The notes beneath the pieces were generated by a model. That model had not been told where the DNA came from and did not search any database. It saw nothing but the letters and a program-made list of their open reading frames with translations. A stretch of 50,908 nt of DNA, from NCBI GenBank assembly GCA_003135135.1, contig PLDK01000009.1, positions 1 to 50,908 of the forward strand, in the 5' to 3' direction. Both the position numbers and the translations under genes were made by a program. Positions 45,552 through 50,908 of this stretch are shown here, piece after piece; position 1 is the stretch's first letter, and every line of letters starts with the position of its first letter. The stretch is from Deltaproteobacteria bacterium (GTDB lineage: Bacteria; Desulfobacterota; Binatia; Binatales; Binataceae).

Positions 45552-46447
45552 GGTTGCCCCTCCTTGGTCTTCGCGCTGTCGGGCTTCTCGCGGTTGCGCA
45601 GCATCACCGCCGCGAACAAGCCGTACAGTGCCACCGGTGCCACGAAGCCTTTGTAAATGGTCTCCTGAAGCCTCCGCACGCGCCTGGGCACCGACTCGTC
45701 GCCGTACGCCGGCAGGTCGAGCTTCTCGAAGTCGACGTGCGCCAGATACAGCACCTGCGTGCCGCCCGCTTCGTGTTCGCCGTACACCTTCGGCACGTAG
45801 CTGCCGGGATTGCGTGCGAGCCGTTGATGCGCATCAGCAAGGAGATCGGTGCGCTTCCCGTAGATGACTGCGCCCACCGGGCACACCTCGCAGCACGCGG
45901 GTTCCTGGCCTTTGGCAATGCGCTGTCGGCACAGTTCGCACTTGACCAGCTTCGGCATGGCCTTGGACCATTCGAACTTGGGGACGTTGAACGGGCAGCC
46001 CATCTCGCAGTACCGGCAGCCGACGCAGAGATCCGGATTGTAGGACACGATGCCCTTCTCGCCTTTCTGCAGAGCGCCCAGCATGCAGGCGCCGACGCAC
46101 GCCGGATCGAGGCAATGCATGCACTGCCGTTTGACGAATGATTGTGCGCCCGTGCCCGGGTCCCGGTAGAGCTTGATGATGTTCTTGGCGTGCTCGTTGA
46201 GGTCGACCGGCATGTCCCACAGACCGCCGGACGCACTGGTGTCGGGAGTCACGTCGTTGGCTTCGTTGCACGCCACCATGCATGCCTTGCAGCCGATGCA
46301 GCGCGTGGCGTCATACAACATCCCGACCGCGTCGGGTCGGGCCACGACCGCTGCGGCCTGCGTCTCATGCGCGCTGAGTGTAGTACCCACCATGGTCGCG
46401 GCGGCGGCGGCCATAACCTTCAGAGCTGAGCGTCTGGATATGCCCAT
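45548..46447 (-). CDS. HybA-like Tat-exported 4x[4Fe-4S] ferredoxin
   Basis: A 299-aa electron-transfer subunit. The N-terminus GISRRSALKVMAAAAATMVG is a Tat signal. Cluster motifs: CIGCKACMVACNEAN, CMHCLDPACVGACMLGA, CVGCRYCEMGCPF and CELCRQRIAKGQEPACCEVC. A C-terminal helix (FVAPVALYGLFAAVMLRN) anchors it, as in HybA. The ATG at 46447 is used because the upstream open frame lies in the small subunit. The gap to the small-subunit stop is 4 bases. Confidence 0.9.
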   Translation of the reverse strand: MGISRRSALKVMAAAAATMVGTTLSAHETQAAAVVARPDAVGMLYDATRCIGCKACMVACNEANDVTPDTSASGGLWDMPVDLNEHAKNIIKLYRDPGTGAQSFVKRQCMHCLDPACVGACMLGALQKGEKGIVSYNPDLCVGCRYCEMGCPFNVPKFEWSKAMPKLVKCELCRQRIAKGQEPACCEVCPVGAVIYGKRTDLLADAHQRLARNPGSYVPKVYGEHEAGGTQVLYLAHVDFEKLDLPAYGDESVPRRVRRLQETIYKGFVAPVALYGLFAAVMLRNREKPDSAKTKEGQP

Positions 46448-46451
46448 GGGC

Positions 46452-47618
46452 CTACTCTTTTTTTGGTTTCGATTCCGACTCGGTATCGTCGGCCGAGCCC
46501 AGTTTTCTCGACGCCATGAGACCTGCACCGATCAGAGCGCCGCCGATCAGACCGGCCACTCCGGTAGCCACCGGACTGATGCTGCCCTGCGGCGCGTAGA
46601 TCGGTGCGTAGGTGTCGGGCGGCGTCACCTCGTGGATCTTCACGGTCTGGAACATCGGGACGCGGAACGCGATGCTTTTCTCCGTACATCCAACGCAGGG
46701 CGCGCCGATACCGATTGGCCACACGTCGGGAATCTCGTTGAAATGTCGCGTCGAGCATCCTGCGTGGGTGTCAGGACCCTTGCAGCCCATCTTATACAGA
46801 CACCAGCCTTCGCGGTGGCCCTGGTCGCCGTATTGTTTTACGAAGCGGCCGGCATCAAAGTGCGCTCGTCGCGGGCATTGATCATGAATGTTGCGATCAA
46901 ACGCGAACTTCGGACGCCGCTCCGCATCGAGTTCAGGCAGCGTGCCGGATTCGGCAAATTGCAGGACTACCCCGAGCAGCGTGTAGGGATTGGGTGGACA
47001 TCCCGGGATGTTTACGATCGTTTTTTGTGGCAGGAGATCGGCGACACCGACCGCACCGGTTGGATTCGGATCGGCCGATGGAATCCCTCCCCAGGAAGCG
47101 CAGGAGCCGATGGCGATTACGGCCGCAGCCTTTCCCGCCACGTCGGCGAGGACTTCCGTGGCGGGCCGCCCGGCCAACTTCATATAGACGCCCTTGTCCC
47201 GAGTGGGGATTGAGCCCTCGACCACGCAGACGTACTTGCCGGCGTAATCGTGCATGGCCTGCGCGAGCGCTGCTTCGGCCTGCGTGCCCGCACCCGCCAT
47301 TAACGTCTCGTGGTATTCGAGCGAGATGATGTTCAGAATCAAATCGTCCACGCCCGGGTGGGAAGTCCGCAGCAGCGTCTCGGTGCAGCCTGTGCAGTCC
47401 TGAAACTCAAGCCAGATCACGGGCGGCCGAATGACTTTCCCGAGTACTTGGGCGACGGCCTCGGGCGTTTTCATATTGGTGATCGCAAGGCCGAATGGTG
47501 CGGCGATCATCAGGGAGGAGCAGAACCTCAGGAAGGTGCGGCGGCTGATGCCACACCGCTTCAGGCGCTCATCGATGGTTTCGAGAACTCTTGAGGAACC
47601 GGCGAGGGGATCACGCAT
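46452..47618 (-). CDS. [NiFe] hydrogenase small subunit
   Basis: A 388-aa Tat-exported subunit (CGISRRTFLRFCSSLMIAAP) with a C-terminal helix (VAGLIGGALIGAGLMAS) anchoring the complex. The proximal cluster motif is EFQDCTGCTETLLRT and the next cysteine is in IGSCASWGGIPSADPNPT. The two supernumerary cysteines of O2-tolerant enzymes (CTCCS and WGC) are absent, here Gly-Cys-Thr and Trp-Gly-Gly. The distal/medial ligands are CLYKMGCKGPDTHAGC and GAPCVGC. It therefore looks like a standard, O2-sensitive type. Its first about 52 codons and 119 bases upstream are repeated at 49693-49968. Confidence 0.92.
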   Translation of the reverse strand: MRDPLAGSSRVLETIDERLKRCGISRRTFLRFCSSLMIAAPFGLAITNMKTPEAVAQVLGKVIRPPVIWLEFQDCTGCTETLLRTSHPGVDDLILNIISLEYHETLMAGAGTQAEAALAQAMHDYAGKYVCVVEGSIPTRDKGVYMKLAGRPATEVLADVAGKAAAVIAIGSCASWGGIPSADPNPTGAVGVADLLPQKTIVNIPGCPPNPYTLLGVVLQFAESGTLPELDAERRPKFAFDRNIHDQCPRRAHFDAGRFVKQYGDQGHREGWCLYKMGCKGPDTHAGCSTRHFNEIPDVWPIGIGAPCVGCTEKSIAFRVPMFQTVKIHEVTPPDTYAPIYAPQGSISPVATGVAGLIGGALIGAGLMASRKLGSADDTESESKPKKE

Positions 47619-47737
47619 GATGTCACCGCCTATGCGTTTTCGTATACTCTTTCGGGAGAACAGAAGCCAGCCTTATATTACATCGATAACTGTATCAGTT
47701 CGATACATTAGCGGCAGCATGGTCCGTTTCGATGCAG
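47462..47737. repeat. 276-bp direct repeat (promoter + Tat leader), copy 1
   Basis: Matches 49693-49968 base for base with scattered substitutions and no gaps (constant offset 2231). It holds the small-subunit promoter region, start codon and leader codons to about residue 52. Confidence 0.9.
47691..47707. promoter_or_regulatory. Inverted repeat TGTATC-N5-GATACA upstream of the hydrogenase operon
   Basis: Perfect 6-base arms with a 5-base spacer, about 75 bases before the small-subunit start. An AT-rich block (TAATATAAGG on the minus strand) lies between it and the gene and may be the -10. The same site is conserved in the second copy at 49922-49938. Its placement at or above a promoter suggests an operator; the regulator is unknown. 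Confidence 0.5.
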
Positions 47738-47801
47738 ATTTCCGTTTCGCCCTTCCAACAGCTTTTCGCTTCCAGCACCCATTCGTGTCTCGGGAGGGAT
47801 A

Positions 47802-47829
47802 GACCCCCGAAGTGCGCGGAGGTCTTTTT
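47802..47829 (+). terminator. Hairpin with T tract between the hydrogenase and cytochrome genes
   Basis: GACCCCCG (47802-47809) and CGGAGGTC (47817-47824) form an 8-base stem with one internal mismatch, followed by TTTTT on the plus strand. On the minus strand the mismatch becomes a wobble pair but there is no T tract. It may end a short divergent plus-strand transcript or help stop the cytochrome transcript before the hydrogenase promoter. Confidence 0.35.
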
Positions 47830-47893
47830 CACTCTGAGGTAAATGGCTAACGGCAGGAATTGCGTCGCGTACACAGAAAATCGCTATTTGGCC

Positions 47894-47998
47894 TCAGGCC
47901 ATTGCCGTGGTGGCGGAGGAGCCAGGGAATCCGGTGACGGGTCCCCCCAATCCCACGATCCCCTTGAGGGCCTGACGGCGGGTGGTCGCGGCGCTCAT
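47894..47998 (-). CDS. Orphan 34-aa Tat leader peptide
   Basis: An ATG at 47998 overlaps the cytochrome b stop by ATGA. The peptide SAATTRRQALKGIVGLGG is a textbook twin-arginine leader with the start of its hydrophobic core; it then breaks into GPVTGFPGSSATTAMA and stops. No mature domain follows in any frame. It is best read as the stump of a deleted Tat-exported partner (for example a second ferredoxin or catalytic subunit). Confidence 0.5.
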   Translation of the reverse strand: MSAATTRRQALKGIVGLGGPVTGFPGSSATTAMA

Positions 47999-48699
47999 GT
48001 GTGGTCCTTTTGGGCTGTAACCTGCCCGTGACTTCCGGCCCGCTCCCCTAGATCCGGCGTGCGAAGCGTGGCGGTCGGCTCAGGACCAACGCCGGACCAC
48101 ATAAAGCGGAAAAGTTCGCCCGGCGTTGCCCCGGTGGTGCCCAGATAAGTGTGAACGATCATAAAAAGAAAAATAGAATAGCCAGTGTACGTATGGACGA
48201 GAGCCCACGGGGCTATACCGGGCAGGCCAAAGATTTCATTGGGCAACAGATAGGGGAAGAGCAGGGCCCATCCCGTCACTATCAGTGTTGGAAAGAGCAA
48301 GAACATCACCGTCAGATAGGACATTTTCTGCATAGGGTTGAACTTGCGCTCCTCACTATGCGGGTTGTGCGGATAAGGATGAGGCGAACCCAGGAAAATG
48401 CCCCACAAATAGTAGCGGATCTGCCGGACCATTCCCGGCGTGATATCGTCGGCTGTGATCAAGTAGTAACGAGCGTTCCCGAATCGCAAATTTCCGAACA
48501 AGAAAAAACAGTAGAACAGAGTCAGAAGTATCCCCGCCGTATTGTGAATTACTACAACGGTTCGGAACGTAACCGGCGGCGGGCCAACCCTGGAAAAATG
48601 CATACTGAATCCGGTAATAAGCAACATCACGAAGAGCAACACATTGCTCCAATGCCAGCAACGTAGCCAAAGAGGATATGGACCGAAGTCGCGTCTCAT
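47995..48699 (-). CDS. Membrane cytochrome b (HyaC/thiosulfate-reductase type)
   Basis: A 234-aa protein with four or five hydrophobic helices. Candidate haem ligands are in LRCWHWSNVLLFVMLLITGF, TVVVIHNTAGILLTLFYCF and WALVHTYTGYSIFLFMIVHT. This is the di-haem cytochrome b fold that accepts electrons from periplasmic partners and passes them to quinone. The ATG at 48699 overlaps the cytochrome c stop by ATGA. It would be a second membrane exit for electrons next to the HybB-like subunit. Confidence 0.82.
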   Translation of the reverse strand: MRRDFGPYPLWLRCWHWSNVLLFVMLLITGFSMHFSRVGPPPVTFRTVVVIHNTAGILLTLFYCFFLFGNLRFGNARYYLITADDITPGMVRQIRYYLWGIFLGSPHPYPHNPHSEERKFNPMQKMSYLTVMFLLFPTLIVTGWALLFPYLLPNEIFGLPGIAPWALVHTYTGYSIFLFMIVHTYLGTTGATPGELFRFMWSGVGPEPTATLRTPDLGERAGSHGQVTAQKDHT

Positions 48700-49547
48700 G
48701 GCCTCCTCCTCCTGGAACGGGCGAATACCCACCGGCCTAGCCCATGAGCCGCAACTCCAAGAAGGAGTAGCCCAGCCAGTCCAAAAGCTCCCCAGTCTAA
48801 CCACCTATTCCGGTTAGCCCCAACCAGGTAGGCGTTATTGATCAGAATTGCATTCACAAAACCCTGTTGGGTTCGTTCTTTCAGGGCGAGATGCGCATAT
48901 AGCTTGGTAGCCAACATCGAGTTCTGTGCGTGGCATGTAGCGCAATCCTTGACTGCCTCCGACTTCGGGAGAATGAGATGCATGGTCTGTTCTCCGGGGG
49001 CAGTGTGACATGCGACACACTCATTGCGCTGGAGGTGCAACTCCGCATGGAAAAGGTACGCATGCTTTCTAGCGAGATCGAGATCCTTGTCGGCTAGAGT
49101 ATCTCCTTTAGCATGGCATCCCAGGCAACTTTGGTTGGCCACGAGAATGGCTTCAGAGACATCCTTCATGCGGCTTGCCGGGATGAAGTAGTGTGGCGAG
49201 TGGCAATTCGTGCAGCGAAATGCCCGGGCCGCCATTTTGGCGTGGACACTTGCCTTCACTGCCTGCGCGATCCTGGCAAGCTTTCTCTCCTTATGACAGT
49301 CCATGCAGTCGCGCATCTCGGCACGGGTGCCTGTATGAGGAAACTTGCTGAAGCCGGTCGTGTGGCAGAAGGTGCAATCAAAGGCGCCGTGCTCTGACTG
49401 CGCGAACCGCGCCGGATCGATGGTAGTATCGCTCGGCTTATGGCATTGCATGCAGGAGGGCTCTTGCCCGCCTGTTTGAGCCATACCAGTCGAGACCAAA
49501 CATATTCCGCTGGCGAGCAAGAACACGATCGCAGCAACGGCCCTCAA
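48696..49547 (-). CDS. Seven-haem c-type cytochrome with C-terminal anchor
   Basis: A 283-aa exported protein with a cleavable leader and seven CxxCH sites: CMQCH, CTFCH, CMDCH, CTNCH, CLGCH, CVACH, CATCH. A C-terminal helix (WGAFGLAGLLLLGVAAHGLG) fixes it to the membrane. It uses a TTG start that overlaps the preceding stop (TTGA) and has GGAGGG about 7 bases upstream. With the following cytochrome b it forms an NrfH/NapC- or Hmc-like electron wire; position suggests it serves the hydrogenase. Confidence 0.88.
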   Translation of the reverse strand: MRAVAAIVFLLASGICLVSTGMAQTGGQEPSCMQCHKPSDTTIDPARFAQSEHGAFDCTFCHTTGFSKFPHTGTRAEMRDCMDCHKERKLARIAQAVKASVHAKMAARAFRCTNCHSPHYFIPASRMKDVSEAILVANQSCLGCHAKGDTLADKDLDLARKHAYLFHAELHLQRNECVACHTAPGEQTMHLILPKSEAVKDCATCHAQNSMLATKLYAHLALKERTQQGFVNAILINNAYLVGANRNRWLDWGAFGLAGLLLLGVAAHGLGRWVFARSRRRRP

Positions 49548-49849
49548 AGGTTATCCCTCCGGTCCGTCTGCGAACTGTCCGTTGTGTTTTTCCCACCGCC
49601 AGGCGGGCCGGAGCCGGGCACGTTCCGGCCGCCTGGCAGCTTCGAAAAGTTACGGGAGGCGACGAAGCCAGCCCCCAGGAGCGCCCCGGCCGCGGGCGTT
49701 TTCATATCGGTGATCGCAAGGCCGAATGGTGCGGCGATCATCAGGGAGGAGCGGAACTTCAGGAAGGCGCGGCGGCTGATGCCACACCGCTTCAGGCGTT
49801 CATCAATGGTTTCGAGAACTCTTGAGGAACCGGCGAGGGGAGCACGCAC
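49544..49849 (-). CDS. Internally deleted hydrogenase small subunit: Tat leader plus tail
   Basis: A 101-aa frame. Residues 1-52 are nearly identical to the hydrogenase small-subunit leader (GISRRAFLKFRSSLMIAAPF). All cluster-binding domains are gone; the frame continues directly into AAGALLGAGFVASRNF, which resembles the small-subunit C-terminal anchor (GGALIGAGLMASRK), then a Gly/Pro-rich tail. It remains open and overlaps the cytochrome c start (TTGA). It may be a relic kept only to couple translation of the cytochromes, or a small membrane peptide. Confidence 0.7.
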   Translation of the reverse strand: MRAPLAGSSRVLETIDERLKRCGISRRAFLKFRSSLMIAAPFGLAITDMKTPAAGALLGAGFVASRNFSKLPGGRNVPGSGPPGGGKNTTDSSQTDRRDNL

Positions 49850-49968
49850 GATGTCACCGCCTATGCTCTTTCGTATACGCTTTTGGGAGAGCGAAAGCCA
49901 GCCTTATATTACATCGGTCACTGTATCAGTTCGATACATTAGCGGCAGCTTGGTCCGTTTCGATGTAG
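49693..49968. repeat. 276-bp direct repeat (promoter + Tat leader), copy 2
   Basis: Second copy of 47462-47737, including the TGTATC-N5-GATACA site at 49922-49938. It drives the cytochrome operon. Its outer edge abuts the IS3-type remnant. Confidence 0.9.
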
Positions 49969-50214
49969 TGCCAGTCCAGACGGCCGGTGGCCCAGCGCAA
50001 GACTGCGCAGCTGGCTAGTTCCCGCGTCGTTGTCGCTGACAATCACCCTTGGAGCGCAGCGCTCGAACCCCAGGTGCTTGAGTTTGCGCACCACGCGTAT
50101 TCCTCCAAGCGAGGTATCCGCCACCGTATTGGGCAATTTGTATCGAAAGCACCCACGTGAGCCTTTTCGCTCCATCGGGTCTGGACTCGCCGATTGTATT
50201 GCCGGATAAAGCAT
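49955..50214 (-). mobile_element. IS3-type transposase (OrfB) remnant
   Basis: The minus strand encodes VADTSLGGIRVVRKLKHLGF and APRVIVSDN, then after a frameshift TRELASCAVLRW and RLDWHYIE. These are the consecutive DDE-core blocks of IS3-family OrfB ('VADTSLGGxRVxRELDRL', 'IVSDNGTELTSxAVLxW', 'WHYIxPGKP'). The frame ends at the edge of the 276-bp repeat. It is non-functional. Confidence 0.7.
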
Positions 50215-50343
50215 CTAACGCGTTTGCGCGAAGTCTGGTGCGGGCACGCATGGCACGTTCGATGCTCAGCTATCGAAAGTCAAAACCGATCAATTAAGCG
50301 CCAGCGACTCTCTCGAGCCGCATAGCGAGGAGAAGACAGGCCG

Positions 50344-50908
50344 ATGGATACTTACCGTGAACTCTCTATCGGGATCCCGAAAGAGTACGAGTCGATCCGC
50401 GCGACCGCTCATCGCTTCGCGAAAGAAGTGATGCGTCCGGCCGCGATCGAACTCGACCGGATGGCCGATCCCAAGGACGTCATCGCGCCGAATTCCCCGC
50501 TAAGACAGGTTATGAAGAAGGCGTACGGCCTTGGCTATCATGTGGCGGGAATCCCGGTCGCGCTGGGCGGGCTGGGACTCGATCCGCTCGGCAGTCACAT
50601 CCTGCATGAGGAACTGGCGTGGGGATCGGTTGATTTGTCGATAGCAATCGGTGTCGCGGGTTTTCCGGCCATGATCGCCGGCCTCAGCGGCAATGCCGAT
50701 CTGTACGAAACCATCATGAAGCCGTTCATCGAGGACCGCGAAGCCGCGTTCATAGGATGCTGGGCGATCACCGAGCCCAACCATGGATCCGATCAGTTGA
50801 TGGTAGGCACGCCCGAGTTTCACGATCCTAAGGTGAAGGGCGAAGTCGTCGCGCGTACCGAAGGCGACTCCTACGTCATCAGCGGCCAGAAGGCAGCGTG
50901 GGTTTCCA
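50344..50908 (+). CDS. Acyl-CoA dehydrogenase, N-terminal part (runs off the window)
   Basis: The ATG at 50344 is preceded by GAGGAGA and the frame is open to the end of the window (188 codons). FAKEVMRPAAIELDRMADPK, GYHVAGIPVALGGLGLDPLG and CWAITEPNHGSDQL are the N-terminal helical domain and the start of the FAD-binding middle domain (usual 'xxTEPxxGSD'). SYVISGQKAAWVS leads into the next block. The catalytic Glu lies outside the window. It belongs to a different transcription unit from the hydrogenase genes. Confidence 0.9.
   Translation, partial: MDTYRELSIGIPKEYESIRATAHRFAKEVMRPAAIELDRMADPKDVIAPNSPLRQVMKKAYGLGYHVAGIPVALGGLGLDPLGSHILHEELAWGSVDLSIAIGVAGFPAMIAGLSGNADLYETIMKPFIEDREAAFIGCWAITEPNHGSDQLMVGTPEFHDPKVKGEVVARTEGDSYVISGQKAAWVS

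Noticed and set aside
47843-48031. 62-aa plus-strand frame between cytochrome b and the hydrogenase promoter
   Set aside because: It is antisense to the end of cytochrome b and to the Tat-leader stump, and has no ribosome site or family pattern.

Overview
The window is GC-rich bacterial chromosomal DNA with tightly packed, translationally coupled operons and a 5' section scarred by dead mobile elements. Gene content (an aryl-polyene cluster with an outer-membrane-directed export set, an N-type rotary ATPase, a Hyb-type membrane [NiFe] hydrogenase with a full hyp set, and acyl-CoA metabolism genes) points to a diderm, metabolically versatile soil or sediment bacterium. A deep proteobacterium-like or Desulfobacterota/Binatota-like lineage would fit, but that is inference; there is no rRNA or tRNA marker here.

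Layout. 1-6.6 kb: the C-terminal end of a trypsin-like protease, a decayed serine-recombinase tail, a 61-aa one-helix membrane protein, an AATTCCCTG repeat cluster, a four-helix membrane protein, a truncated methyltransferase joined to an IS end, a beta-lactamase-family lipoprotein, a decapitated excinuclease-like gene and two tandem TRL-like lipoproteins. 6.6-21 kb: a phosphopantetheinyl transferase divergent from a 16-gene aryl polyene (APE) operon in canonical order (apeC-D-E-F-G-H-I-J-K-L-M-N-O-P-Q-R). 21.1-29.5 kb: a small lipoprotein, then a complete N-ATPase operon (atpD-C-Q-R-B-E-F-A-G) bracketed by fragments of rve-type transposases. 29.7-33.9 kb: a UbiB-like kinase, a small unknown protein, and an SRPBCC / DoxX-like / DUF3419 trio.

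34-50.2 kb (minus strand): the hydrogenase region. Reading in the direction of transcription: a vestigial small-subunit gene keeping only the Tat leader and a tail, a seven-haem cytochrome c, a cytochrome b, an orphan 34-aa Tat leader, then the hydrogenase proper (small subunit, HybA-like ferredoxin, HybB-like quinone protein, large subunit, maturation protease), and hypF-C-D-E, a crotonase-family gene, hypA-B. The promoter plus Tat-leader segment (276 bp) is duplicated in front of both halves. A 1.25-kb insertion flanked by a 110-bp duplication of the hypF 5' end separates the protease from hypF. The right end holds an IS3-type transposase remnant and the start of an acyl-CoA dehydrogenase.

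Working together: the hydrogenase would oxidise periplasmic H2 and pass electrons via the HybA-like ferredoxin and HybB-like protein to quinone, with the cytochrome c/b pair as a possible second electron outlet; the hyp genes and protease build the NiFe site. The N-ATPase is probably an auxiliary ion pump acquired horizontally. The APE operon would make a membrane-anchored polyene pigment. All coordinates, motifs and overlaps were read by eye; family assignments are from memory of the families and no database search was done.
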